Source: Hofstenia miamia (Eukaryota; Xenacoelomorpha; Acoela). Taken from it: a stretch of 64,000 bases of DNA. The stretch's first letter is position 1. Each line of letters begins with the position of its first letter. The stretch lies in contig SCFE01000005.1 of the NCBI GenBank assembly GCA_004352715.1, positions 1,276,395 through 1,340,394 on the forward strand, written 5' to 3'. The notes under the pieces are model-generated. The model saw only the letters and a program-made list of their open reading frames with translations. It ran no database searches and had not been told where the DNA came from. Positions 36,526 to 48,209 of this stretch are shown in pieces. Made by a program: the position numbers and the translations under genes.

Positions 36526-36585
36526 CACATAGGCGCCGCGAGCGGGGGGCAAGAGGGGGCAGTTGCCCCCCTTTCATGGTGAGTT
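36526..36585 (+). mobile_element. Solo hAT-like or similar DNA-transposon end, G-rich
   Basis: It begins CAGTAGACGCCACATAGGCG and contains GGGGGGCAAGAGGGGGCAGT followed by TGCCCCCC, a G-run/C-run hairpin common near animal hAT-type ends. It is a sharp GC island in AT-rich intron. No second end is clear. Confidence 0.35.
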
Positions 36586-37164
36586 GATTGAATTGACTAG
36601 ATTTTTATCAAATGGAAGTTCCGAATTTCTTAGTAATATTTGATTTAAATAAATTTAAATTCATTTTTAATTCTGAAGTATATATAGATAAATTGTGAAT
36701 TATACTATTAAGAATACATAAAATGCGTAAGAAATTTTTTCTAGATCGTTTTAAGAAATTTTTAAATCCTTATCGATTAAACAATGCTAAAATAAATTTC
36801 AGTTAAAAGCAGTATGGGGTAACAAAGTTACCCCAATTTAAAAAAGCCTAAAACTGTATAAATAGATTTTTACATATGAAAATTTGTAAATTCCTTCTTT
36901 AGCTTTNGAGGCAGAGTAAATTTATAACCGCTACCCTCCCCAAGGCCCACATTTTCAAGAGGCTTGACACGCTGACGACAAACAGTGTTTTAAATGCATT
37001 TAGCACAGACAATAAAATTTCAGGATGAATTCGAACAGTTCCCTTTATTTCCCCGCAATCATTTCAATTAGTTTTGTCTGCAGTAAACATGCAATAGGAA
37101 AGGAAAGAGTAATTAGATTAGATGCGTAGTAATTTGCTTAATTTAATCAAGGTATAATATGTTA

Positions 37165-37327
37165 ATATATATATATATATATATATATATANNNNNNNNN
37201 NNNNNNNNNNNNNNNNNNNNNNNNNNNNNNNNNNNNNNNNNNNNNNNNNNNNNNNNNNNNNNNNNNNNNNNNNNNNNNNNNNNNNNNNNNNNNNNNNNNN
37301 NNNNNNNNNNNNNNNNNNNNNNNNNNN

Positions 37328-37361
<34 letters not shown>
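37165..37361. repeat. (AT)n array with internal gap
   Basis: AT runs at 37165-37191 and 37330-37361 flank 136 N (37192-37327), so the gap is probably more AT repeat. Confidence 0.85.
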
Positions 37362-37364
<3 letters not shown>

Positions 37365-40300
37365 CAAATTCCTGGAGTCCTAAAATGGATATGGCTTTTT
37401 TCTGAGAAACAGTCCGCTCACATGCAAAGTATAGTATTTTGAGTTGGATTAGATTTCGTTATTAGAATTCGCATCCGAATTATAGAAAATGAGATCCGAA
37501 AATGTCCGAAATATCTTTATACGTAAATAAAGTTTCAAAGCTTAATAAATATAATTATAGTTGATCAACCAAAAAACTGCTTTTTAATCAAAGCCATACG
37601 TCGTATCCGATTCAACTCGATTTAAAAATATACCACACTATTCCAACATTTTTTCAATAATAACTTTTAAGTATACACATCCCATGCCTCTTTGAATTAT
37701 GGGTAGAACTAATATTTAAATAAAATGAGACAATAGTTTTTACATTCTAAATTAAATTACTTGTTTTACATTAGAAAGACTAATAACTCAATATATTGAT
37801 CTTATTCGTTGTACAGCTATTTGCTTTCTTTTGGAAAGCTTTGAAATAGACGTGGATGACGTTAATTTGGGAATATTATTAGTTAATTGAATTTTTTATT
37901 GACGGTAATTAGTAATTAACGCCTACTTTGTGGTAGTATTAACTCAATATGTATGATTTGCATGTTTTTTAATCATTGCTTGAAATTCAGGTAAGATTTG
38001 AACTCTAGAGATTTAACGACGAATAAGGACGTATTACAACAGAGTGCTTGCCGCCAGAGATTCCAAACTAATTCGCCAAACCAATCCAATTAATTGAGAA
38101 TTGATTACCCAAACCAATTTTGCAATCCAATTTTTTTCAATGTCACCCAATTTCAATCCCCATAAACAAAAATGTCTTTACCTAATTTGCCAATAATGCT
38201 TATGCGAAAATAATATTATGAGCATCATAAAAATATTGTCCATTATCCTAGTTGTCCTTGACCAAGTAGGTTGGTGGACATAAACCAAATTTGTGCACTA
38301 AATTTGGTCCTACAAAATGGGTACCCAAACAAATTCTTGATGTTGCGAAAACCATATCTCAAACGTCAATTCAGAGATTCTCCTCTTTCCTGGTCGCTCT
38401 AAATCCTAGCGACCTCTGACTTTGCGCACGGCACGTATCAATCTTTGCACATACTAAGAAACAGTAAATGTTCTTTGTTGTCTCCAGGGGCTCAAAAGCT
38501 TCCCAATACATTAACACTAACTATGGAGAGAATTTAAACCTTTTTCAAAAATTCTAAGATTTCTAAGAAAACTTGTTAATCTATTCTACAATCTGCCACA
38601 GCAATAAGCTTTAATTGAAATTTTCAACAATGCATTAAAGTATATTCCCCAATAAACCTACCCATATTCCACGATTTTCAAATTTGCTAATAAGCTTGGA
38701 GAAAATTCTTCGTAAATGTCGAAAAACGGTTTTTCCTTTAAAACGGACGCTAGGCTGTTTAGGGTTAAGAACTAATTCTGCCCTATGTCTGTGTGTTATT
38801 TAGTACAAGAGTAAATTACCAATCATGGAAATTTACAATTTTTAAAATTGGCATACCGATGGCTGGTCAGTTTGTGCTGTATTTCATGCAAATTCAGTCC
38901 CAAAAAATTTTCGTTTTCTCATCTCCAATAAGAGTCATATTGAAGATAGTCAATATTCATACAATTCTTGTATTAAGAATGAGTTTTTAAATATTAATAA
39001 TATTTTTTCTACTAACGTTTCCTTTTACATGTATAGAACAGTTAAATCCCATTCAGGATAATATATTTACTATATTTTGTTATTTTTCTAAAAGATTTTG
39101 CGGTGCTGTGCTAAATCCAAGTAATTGGGATCACTGCTTGTCACTGATACAGTTTGTAGATTTTTTTCTAATTATTGCGTTTGGGGTAATCAGTTGAGAC
39201 TATATCCATTCAATATGTTACCAGTCTCCTTTCTATTGCATTTTTCATGACCGTTTGAGGTATGTGTCATTTCTATGTCAATTTTAAAAGACTAAATCAA
39301 TTTTAATTGATTTACAGTAATAGACATCAGACGATTTGTGGCATGTGTCAAAATTGGGAATTTAACCTAATTATTACATTATTCAAATTCTGCTTTCCAG
39401 TTGACTCATGCAATAACAATTTAGGAATATACATGTTTGATTTATGAATTCATATGCTGCCAGAGTCTACAAGTTGTGATAGCCAGCTTACATGATGTTG
39501 AAACGTACACATACCACATAACATATGAGTGCAGATATTACATATTCTTATTGAATAATCTCAATATGTGCAGATCCCATGACTATCATATCGAAAATTC
39601 GACGTCAAATATAGTGAAAATTGAATTCAAATAAGTGCCTGCATATAAAGTACGTTGATATTTCTAACCAAAATCTATAAAAAAAAGTTTCACCCGAATG
39701 TGGTTAACCAATGCCTTCTTCCGTTAAAAGAACGCCTTGGGTTAACATAATGATATTGAAATATCCATTAGTAAACATTTGAATTACGGACATGGATCGT
39801 TATGATCCAAAGAAAATTCCACTGGTTAATAATCAATGGACCATAGTCCAAGTCTTGTTTTCATTTTCATATATATTGATAATTTCATTGAATTTTATAT
39901 TTGAACCTCTTTGGTTTTCATTGCGTAAAAATTTAAAAATGAAGAGTGCCTCTTCAAATTTTTCTCAAGAAATACCTGTAGTAATACAAGTGTTAAGTGT
40001 TGCTATACAACAGTTTGTTGTACAATGTCCTTGATTTACCCAGTTACCATGAAGCCAATATTCTAATTCAAGAGTAAATTGATATCGAAAACCTTTTATC
40101 GATAATATTGAATAAATGAAACATGCACTCATTCCACCAGTGGCGGTGCGCGTGAGGGCAGAAAAGCAGTTGCCTCTCACCCTAAAATAATTTTTTGAGA
40201 ACAATTTTCCATAAATTTTAATATTTAAGCAATAAAAGCACTCTAGTCAATGTGCTTAATAAATGCAACATGTCTCCCTAACCAAAATTCACTCCGCCGC

Positions 40301-41577
40301 CACTGCCGACCGGAACTGAATTTAAAATTACATGTAAGATCTAGATACATGTTTGTCTGCATCTATTAATCAAGTTTCTAGTCTATTAATTTATTATTGT
40401 GTTCATAAAAAAGAAAGAGAAAATCTCAATGAAAACCATTGATGTGTTTTTGAAAAATATACTACTTTCATTGTAAATGGAGTGGAATAACAGATTTATG
40501 CAAATCAACTCTAATATATAATTTACAGACAGAAAATCTGAAGCACATGGAGACTTTGAAAAAGAAATTTAGTCTAGAAATTTGAAAATGTATGTCATAG
40601 AGCAACAAAAGTCCATTAATTACTTAAACATTATCTTCAAATTTTGAAATTTCTCAAAACATTTTAATTTTAATGCAAAGACATTAACATGCTCCAGTGT
40701 AGTGATAAATTTAGGTTAAAATTTTTGAAGGATGCTCAGATGTCATTTTTTGCAAAAGTGACAATATAAATAATGTTGAATTTTAGAATGTCAAATTTGA
40801 ATTATGATACGCACAAGGAATTTGACAAGTGAAGTTTGAAAACTAAATGTGCTCTTACTACACAATACAACACATATAATATAAACCCTAACTAGAGCCT
40901 CTGTAGAACCATATGAAGATGCATATTAATGAATTAATCACTTAAAAAAAACATGGAAAGTCTTACTATATTCTCTGCTAGCATGTTCATTTCAAGAAAT
41001 CATGAAGTAGGAAAATTAGACAATTCCGTAACTTTGAAATCTGTTAGTAACATTTCCAAATGAAATGTCGCGTTCAGAAAAATACCTAATTGTACGACTT
41101 TTCTAGACAAGATGTGAATTTACCGGTGGAAGGGTGTATTTTTATGCCTCGTTAACTCGCCGGTTTTTGGTTAGTAATCAAAATATTATTGTCATACTAG
41201 ATATTTACTAACATGATCGCGATTGTTTCAATGACAATTTACCTCATACAGGTGTACATAGGTTACGCTCTGTAGTTTTTTAGAGAGATAAACTTTTTTT
41301 ATGAAAAACGTCATGATTTTTGTGAGTATCACTACAAATTTGGTTAGAATATTTCAAAGAAATTACTTCGGGCAACCGTTTGTCAAAATAGCTACCCGGT
41401 AGTTATCGTAGACCACTCCAAGTATTAAAAGTTACTACTATAACATGTGAAGTATAATTTTGATCATTTGAGATTAAAGACTGTTAAATCAATACTTAAA
41501 CTTGCCTGAAGGAATGCTTTGTTTGGGATTCATTGCCAAAAAGATAGGAAAGGTTGCAATATATAAATGGAAATAGT
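37362..41577. other. Nca intron, exon 1-proximal part, no gene seen
   Basis: AT-rich. A CCAATT/AACCAAT word-rich island starting CAGAGATTCCAAACTAATTC at 38055 may be a hAT-like end. The MITE-like 40138-40305 is listed separately. Confidence 0.5.
40138..40305. mobile_element. Short MITE-like element with CAGTGGCGG ends
   Basis: CAGTGGCGG starts at 40138 and its inverted copy ends at 40305, giving 168 bp. The left end continues GTGCGCGTGAGGGCAG; the right differs. The 8 bp flanks match at only 3 positions, so no target duplication supports it. Confidence 0.35.
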
Positions 41578-41583
41578 ACTTAC
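41578..41583 (-). promoter_or_regulatory. Nca splice donor GTAAGT
   Basis: On the minus strand the exon ends GTTTCA and continues GTAAGT, a full match to the U1-binding consensus. It falls where the conserved protein alignment stops, so it fixes the exon 1 boundary. Confidence 0.93.
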
Positions 41584-41961
41584 TGAAACTATTTCAAACA
41601 TTTCTTGCCTACTAATATAACCGTTGCCGTCGAGATCGTACATAGAGAAAGCCCACTTTAGCTTTTGCTCCAATCTCCCTCTGGATGTAACAGACAGGGC
41701 ACAAATAAATTCACGGAAATCAATGCTGCCATCATTGTTAGCATCGAATGTGCGGAATACATGTTCTGCAAACTTAGAGGCATCACCATATGGAAAAAAG
41801 TTGCCATAAATTTTTTTGAACTCTTCTACTGTCAGTTGGCCTGTGGGACAATCTTTCAGAAATCCACGGTACCATTCAGATATTTCGGTTTCTGTGAATT
41901 CGGTGTTGTCCCGGAGGTCCAGCAACACTTCTGGTTTAAGTTTGCTGTTTTGTTTTCCCAT
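41584..41961 (-). CDS. Nca: Neurocalcin/hippocalcin-type neuronal calcium sensor, coding exon 1 (residues 1-126)
   Basis: This exon encodes the N-terminal two thirds of a calcium sensor of the recoverin/VILIP family, which binds Ca2+ and moves to membranes through a calcium-myristoyl switch. The start at 41961 gives MGKQNSK, the classic N-myristoylation signal with Gly2. EF1 is degenerate, with CPTG in the loop around residues 38-41, as is normal in this family. EF2 (residues 73-84, [12 protein letters not shown]) and EF3 (109-120, [12 protein letters not shown]) keep all their calcium ligands. The family block [20 protein letters not shown] is intact. The exon ends after Ser126 at a strong GTAAGT donor, in phase 0. 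The open frame runs 15 more codons into the intron before a stop, and that tail is not protein. No frameshift or damage is seen. Neurocalcin is favoured over other members because the sequence nearly matches arthropod neurocalcin as I recall it. Family assignment is near certain; one-to-one orthology is inferred. Confidence 0.96.
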
Positions 41962-41985
41962 CTAAGAATAGGTTTTATTAGAAAT
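41962..41985 (-). promoter_or_regulatory. Acceptor-like AG directly before the Nca start codon
   Basis: On the minus strand the bases before the ATG read CTAATAAAACCTATTCTTAG, with AG touching the start codon and a CTAAT branch-like motif about 17 bases upstream. Either a 5' UTR intron ends here or a spliced leader is added here. The site itself is visible; its use is inferred. Confidence 0.6.
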
Positions 41986-42394
41986 ATCAGTTATGCAAAA
42001 TATATTAATACTGTTATTTTACTGAAACTGCATATAAAGAGATGTCATTAAGAGTGATGATATATGTAGTTAACATCAGTATTTCCCTTGAACAGCACAA
42101 TTATATAATAATATATATGTCTTGCACTAAATTGAATTTTTTGGTTTTCCAAACCAAATGTCTTAAAATTTCTACAGACTTAGTGATACAATTTTCAAAA
42201 CCTGTTATTTTTAAGCAAATTTAGTTACATTTTGTATAGCAACGGATAAAGGTTTGTCCGTTTTCATAGTGCAGATTTTCTTAACGCGATAAAAATTTTT
42301 ATATTGATGCTAAGAATGAAAAATATTGGGTATTTCAATTCGCGTGAATTTTATATGAGCTTCATTGTGACGGAGAATAAAATATATTTACAGA

Positions 42395-42397
<3 letters not shown>

Positions 42398-42430
<33 letters not shown>

Positions 42431-42461
42431 CACTCTACGTAATAATGAAGCACATATAGCA

Positions 42462-42494
<33 letters not shown>

Positions 42495-42594
42495 NNNNNN
42501 NNNNNNNNNNNNNNNNNNNNNNNNNNNNNNNNNNNNNNNNNNNNNNNNNNNNNNNNNNNNNNNNNNNNNNNNNNNNNNNNNNNNNNNNNNNNNN

Positions 42595-42625
<31 letters not shown>
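42398..42625. repeat. (AT)n arrays with internal gap
   Basis: AT runs at 42398-42429, 42465-42494 and 42595-42625. The last two flank exactly 100 N. Confidence 0.85.
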
Positions 42626-42628
<3 letters not shown>

Positions 42629-44900
42629 GGCTGAACATTTTTTGGCATATTTGAAAAGTTGCATTTGAGCAATCTGATGATTTTGTTTTATAATTCATAC
42701 AATGTTTTAGAAATATAACTATGTCCTTGATGACGTCAGTAAGGCAAAATCAAGCCTTAAAAGCTAATTTTCGTAAAGATAAATTGAATGTGAATAAGCA
42801 AACATCTACTTACTGGCACATATTTTATTAATCTGTGATCTTGCATTGTAATTTGAACTTTTATTTTTACTCTACGTCTGCAAACATGCAGAAATATTAT
42901 AGTTAGATACTTGGCACAAATGTTTTATACTCAAGAGTTAAATTATTGCTGTGCATCTGCCTTCATTAATAGGTTGATTTTATCAAGACTTTATGAACCC
43001 ATTAAATTACAATTGCCTGGCTCAATACGTAAGAAACATTTAAAATATAGTATTCTGGAAAAAAGGGCATTAGGGGTTTTACTAAGTGCTATGATGATAT
43101 GATGAGTTCTTAATAATTCCTGATTTTTATCAATGAATTCCTTGGAAACAAATAATTCCCCTAGTTATGGCAATTTTTATTGCAAAATTTCATAGCTTTT
43201 GAGGAGGATTTAAAATATAACCGATTTGAAATTTTTTGGCATATTGATTTTTAAGTAAAAATGCACCATATTAGGTTGTTCAAACGGAGCTTTTCAAACA
43301 TAACCAAAATATGGGCTACCCTAAATACAGTGACAGACATCATTATTGAACCACTCATTTTCGCAATTTCCCTTGGCAATGATTAACACAATGACTTTGG
43401 GTTTCAACACTCAGATTAATTTTGACAATGTAAAATCTTCATGTGATTTTTAATCAGAAATTTTTTTTCATCCTATGCCCCTGTGAAGGTGTTACCTTAA
43501 AAACCATCTTTATAATTATAAATATTGTGAATATTTATAACTAAAATGTTATGAAAAAATCGAACTCAGCGTCAAAAACTTAATTAAATTTTAATTTTGT
43601 GTACGAATTTATTCAGAAAGTTTGGAAATAATGAGAGTGAAAATTTGTAAAAATCCCATTATATCACTAATTTTGATGTAAATTCAATAAATGTAATGGG
43701 ATTTTAGCAAAATTTGAGTGGCAATTTTTTGAGACAACGAAATACATTTAAGCAGAATTTTCAGAATAAACTACATTTTTCACCATGAAATGGATTTTTT
43801 AACTATCATTTCATAGAGTGTATATTTATGGAGATAGTTTTTAGGGTGACCCTTCACAGGAGAATAGGAGAAAACTAAATTTCTAATTAAAGGACTACAA
43901 AAAATTGAATTCACAATACCAACATTTAGCCTAGTCGTAAAAATCAATGTTATTGTGTTAATCTTTGCACAAATTGTGAAGATCACTGGTTCAATACTAA
44001 AAAACGGATTTCTTTCATACTACACAGCTCCAATTTTCAGCATGAATTCTTTATCACTTTTATAAGATTGTTAGATGACGTTTAGCATATGTAGAATTTT
44101 TTTTGAAAATACCCCAATTTGGGCCAAATTCAACGCAACTGCTCCAAAATAACACATATATTGGAGATGTATATAGTTTTTAAGAAAAATGGCATAAGTA
44201 ACTGATATTATACAAGGGTACTCAAAATGCATTATTTTCAATTTTTTTCTTGATACATATCTCGTGGAATTTATTAGAACGAAATATTTAGGTGTAATTG
44301 GGGACATAAATGGCAAGCTTCAACCTGTAATGACACCGATGTCTACTATATTAAAACATTCAGTCCGGCCCTGCTCACGTTTCTTGGAAAATGCAAGACC
44401 CGGCATATGCCATGGAACTGGTCAGCCCATTTCAATTCTAGTAAGGCACTGTCCACATAAGTGCTTATCCAGCGTTAATAATGGCTACATAGTTATAAGC
44501 TACTCACCGCTTGTTGATTATTTTAAATTTTTACGATATAAGCTTTATGTAACGCAAACCGTTGCATGTAGAACCTAAGAGAATCAAATAAAAGACATGC
44601 AAAAATGTAGTTAGGCAAATTATATTGGCAAGTGAATCACTTATCGTTTTTCTTTTTGCAAAAATCCGTTTACAGGCTTTAATAAATTTTTTTTTTGTTA
44701 CTTAGGCGTTTCTAGGTAAAATTTAGCGAAAGTTTCATTAAAAATTATAAAATTCGCTATAAAACTAGATTCACACCATTAAAATATAAAAAATATTTTG
44801 TGAAATTGTTCTAAGCAGTTTCATATTCTAAATATAACATTTTTTAAATATGCTTGCTTTCTTAAATGTGCTTGCTTTTTCTACACAGCTTCAATATAAG

Positions 44901-44904
<4 letters not shown>
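42626..44904. other. No gene seen upstream of Nca
   Basis: Nca 5' exons or promoter may lie here or further up but cannot be located. The 104-codon plus frame at 44264-44578 includes a GC-richer stretch (about 44360-44420) but no known domain. Confidence 0.5.
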
Positions 44905-44936
<32 letters not shown>

Positions 44937-45133
44937 NNNNNNNNNNNNNNNNNNNNNNNNNNNNNNNNNNNNNNNNNNNNNNNNNNNNNNNNNNNNNNNN
45001 NNNNNNNNNNNNNNNNNNNNNNNNNNNNNNNNNNNNNNNNNNNNNNNNNNNNNNNNNNNNNNNNNNNNNNNNNNNNNNNNNNNNNNNNNNNNNNNNNNNN
45101 NNNNNNNNNNNNNNNNNNNNNNNNNNNNNNNNN

Positions 45134-45162
<29 letters not shown>
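44905..45162. repeat. (TA)n array with internal gap
   Basis: TA runs at 44905-44935 and 45134-45162 flank 197 N. Confidence 0.85.
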
Positions 45163-45165
<3 letters not shown>

Positions 45166-47186
45166 CCCCGTTGTTGGATTGGAAAAAAATACTTGAAGAT
45201 CTATAATAACTTTATTTTGGGCATTCTATTATCTAAATCGTTTATTATCAGCACCTAGGTCTAGCAATTGTTATAGCGGGTGTCCACAGCGTATTAAAAA
45301 TTTATTTGTAAACAGAGTAATATACATTTATAATTTGAATGTTTGCTCCACTCTTGTTTGCTTATTTGAATTAGTCCAATTAAATTTGGAATGACTATGA
45401 TTGCTATTAATGTTAAACTAAATGTATTTTCTCAAAATTAGATACTCTTGAAAAAACTAGCAATTTTTTATCGAAAATTAGTATTTACTAATGTCTTATT
45501 CTATGTAATTTAATGATATATTTCTCGATACATGAAGCCATATTGGATTTAATAGTCATCATTGAAGCATAAGAGGTTTTAAGAAAAGCACTATTATAAA
45601 TTGACATATTGGGATGATGTCAGCATCCCACTGATTGCGTCATCAATTGAAGTATACACTTAAAAAATGCTTTTGCGTTTTCAGCATTTCCCTTGTTTGA
45701 TACATTTTTCCATTGTGGAATTATATATATATAAATATAATTTTAATGCACAATCTTTTTTCCCTGACAAAGCTACTACAAATCGATCTTAAGAATTTCG
45801 TTTTATTCTGCTTGCCTTCGAAAAGCAATTAATTAACATTTAGAATCAAATGGGTATTTATTGAAGATTGTTAAAAGAAACGATTTGTAAAAACATAACA
45901 ATTAATCAATTATATTCATATTTACATAAAAGCAAACATTTTGTGGATACTGTTAAATTTATGTATACATTACATCTATAGTCTTATGAAAATATGATTA
46001 TTCGTAATAAAACGAAGCAATTTTTAAGTGCTGTTGATGACAGGTTATGAAAATGCTCTTGCATGACACTGGCTAGTACTCGATTCATAAGATTTTGAGA
46101 CGATATGAATTTTCAAATATCTGCTGGATTCTAAGTCTATGGTGACCATAATCCGTAAAATTCTTGTGTCTAGCTAATATAAATCTACACGCATAATTTA
46201 AATTTCAACTTATTTTAAATTTCATCTCATTACTATTGTGTTCATACCCTGTCACATTTGAATCTACATTTATTTATGAATTTGTGTCATAGTGTTATTT
46301 ATTTTGGCCTTGGTATGGTTCCTGTAATGGACAATGGCTTAAAAAATCGCCCATTTTCAGCCCAGCTTACTTAAGAACACTAAATTTATAGCCATTGCTG
46401 TCACATACGCGAACTTAGAATTTACAATGAAAACCGAATACAAATTTTTGACATGGTATACATTTCTATTACTTTCGCCAATGACAATCCATTCCCGATA
46501 AGATAATGTATTGATTCTCTAGTTTGAGTGGCAACTACTTTTGTTTTGTGGAAATTCGGAAAGAATCCCTCGTAGATATTTAGAAGTGCTAGCGATTATA
46601 AGTTCAGACTATTTAATTAAAATTCTTAATTATAAATTTGTTCAAATTAGATTGAGTTACCTTCAGAGGCGCACAGAAATTCCCGTGAACGGCTTTGAAG
46701 TGATTGTGACCTTCCAACAAACGATTGCTTCAGAATTTGAATTAATTAGAAATAATTCGACGTTATTTTATTATTTGTTGTAAACTAATATTGTTCCACA
46801 CAACTCGCTTCCTGTGATGCGTTTTTCAACTTTTGATGTGCAATACGAGAACAGCTAATTGGTCGCTTAAGATGAATATCTATGTTTAAATCTAGTTACT
46901 TCTTTTTTTACTTCTTGAAGAAGAGCTGTGCATTTAATGATATGTCACTTAATGTGTACTCTTCAACCAATTAGTGGCAGGTTTTGACGTTTCAAATCAA
47001 AACATCAAAAAATAAATTGAAAAATGTTTTATCAATATCATTAATGCCGATTAGATATGTTTCCATTTTGACCATGTACCTGCAGAAATATCCAATCAAT
47101 CCTGTAAATAGTTATTTCAATTTGAGAAATGTTGGTTGCACAGACCAAAGATGGAAATTGACCGAAAGTTTAGGCGTTTAAATTAA
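45163..47186. other. No gene seen
   Basis: AT-rich with short open frames only (for example 46541-46783) and no recognisable protein. Confidence 0.55.
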
Positions 47187-47440
47187 TGCCAATTCGGTTC
47201 ATCTTAGGCCCATTTTCTTTATCGTTGCCAAGAAAATTTCTTCAATTTTCGGCTTGATAGACCAAAGTTTGGCGTTAAAAACTTCAAAAAATATCTGCAC
47301 ACTTAAATTGAAAAGCCTACATTTAGCTGTAGAGAGTATATTATACTATACTAGTGTGAAATTTCAATACATTGTTTTTAAATGTTAAAACATTCACTGC
47401 ATTCATGTTGACATGTGTGCATGTGCACTGTTGCCTAATA
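47187..47440 (+). repeat. Dispersed repeat, copy 2 (unclassified)
   Basis: Partner of 34705-34960. It carries the same ordered anchors (TTAGGCCCATTTT, AATTTCTTCAATTTT, CTTGATAGACCAA, TGTAGAGAGTATAT, CATTCACTGC, GCACTGTTGCC) with small indels between. Confidence 0.6.
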
Positions 47441-47462
47441 TCTTCATTTTTTAATTCCAGCC

Positions 47463-47527
47463 CATTTTTCCATCGTTTCTTATACCTCTGTCCTAGCCCG
47501 ACCCTGCCCGGTCCATGTATAACTCTG
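47463..47527 (-). mobile_element. Solo hAT-like end with doubled CAGAG start
   Basis: On the minus strand it begins CAGAGTTATACATGGACCGG at 47527 and has CAGAGGTATAAGAA about 38 bp inside. GGGCAGGGTCGGGC lies between. No partner end is seen. Confidence 0.35.
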
Positions 47528-47916
47528 GTGCTGTCTGGATAAACGGTTTTGACCGTTTTTTACATTCAACTAAAGAAATATATTTAACCGATTGATTCTT
47601 CATAGCAGATGAATCATAATTTTTTGAGGTGACCATGTTTTGCAGTTATGTTATTGAAAAACGTGAGCGCCAACTTAAGTCTTATGCGTTTGGTTTGCTT
47701 TTCCGAAATCCTGGTTTGGGCAACGGTGAAAACCTTTGCGGTACCTAATGAAATTTCATATTTACTACTAATCTCCGATTTTATGAAAATTTTATTTCTT
47801 TCTAATACTGAATTTGTTTTAGTATTATTACACCATGACCATAAATTGGACGTGTCTGATGATATAAAATTTAAATTCCCCAAACAATAAATATTTGCCA
47901 GTAATGTTTATGCCGT

Positions 47917-48132
47917 TATATATATATATNNNNNNNNNNNNNNNNNNNNNNNNNNNNNNNNNNNNNNNNNNNNNNNNNNNNNNNNNNNNNNNNNNNNNNN
48001 NNNNNNNNNNNNNNNNNNNNNNNNNNNNNNNNNNNNNNNNNNNNNNNNNNNNNNNNNNNNNNNNNNNNNNNNNNNNNNNNNNNNNNNNNNNNNNNNNNNN
48101 NNNNNNNNNNNNNNNNNNNNNNNNNNNNNNNN
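47917..48132. other. Gap of 203 N after a TA run
   Basis: A TA run at 47917-47929 leads into N at 47930-48132. The right edge is reverse transcriptase sequence and an inverted repeat, not TA. Confidence 0.95.
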
Positions 48133-48209
48133 CTATATCATCAAGCTGATTATTATTATTATTATTATTATTCTAATCCATAATATTGTCGCACAGCTTG
48201 ATGATATAG
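48133..48209. repeat. 16 bp perfect inverted repeat against a gap
   Basis: CTATATCATCAAGCTG at 48133-48148 is the exact reverse complement of 48194-48209. The 45 bp loop contains (ATT)n at about 48149-48170. The right arm is coding sequence of the reverse transcriptase; the left arm begins at the first base after the gap. Confidence 0.85.

Larger units (their letters stand above)
14459..41583 (-). other. Nca intron, 27,125 bp, phase 0
   Basis: The intron joins coding exon 1 to the last exon, with GTAAGT at its 5' end and TTTTAG at its 3' end. It makes up most of the gene. It contains a hAT-like element (14652-15431), reverse transcriptase remnants (17312-17497 and 22021-23960), a Harbinger-like MITE (24294-24688), a solo non-LTR 3' end (35888-35958), a dispersed repeat copy (34705-34960), hAT-like ends and many AT arrays. 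Splicing is inferred from protein continuity and the splice-site sequences. Confidence 0.93.

Noticed and set aside
41624-42051. Plus-strand frames across Nca exon 1
   Set aside because: They are shadows of the minus-strand calcium sensor coding sequence.
44264-44578. 104-codon frame as a transposon or host exon
   Set aside because: No recognisable domain; only a short GC-richer stretch sets it apart.
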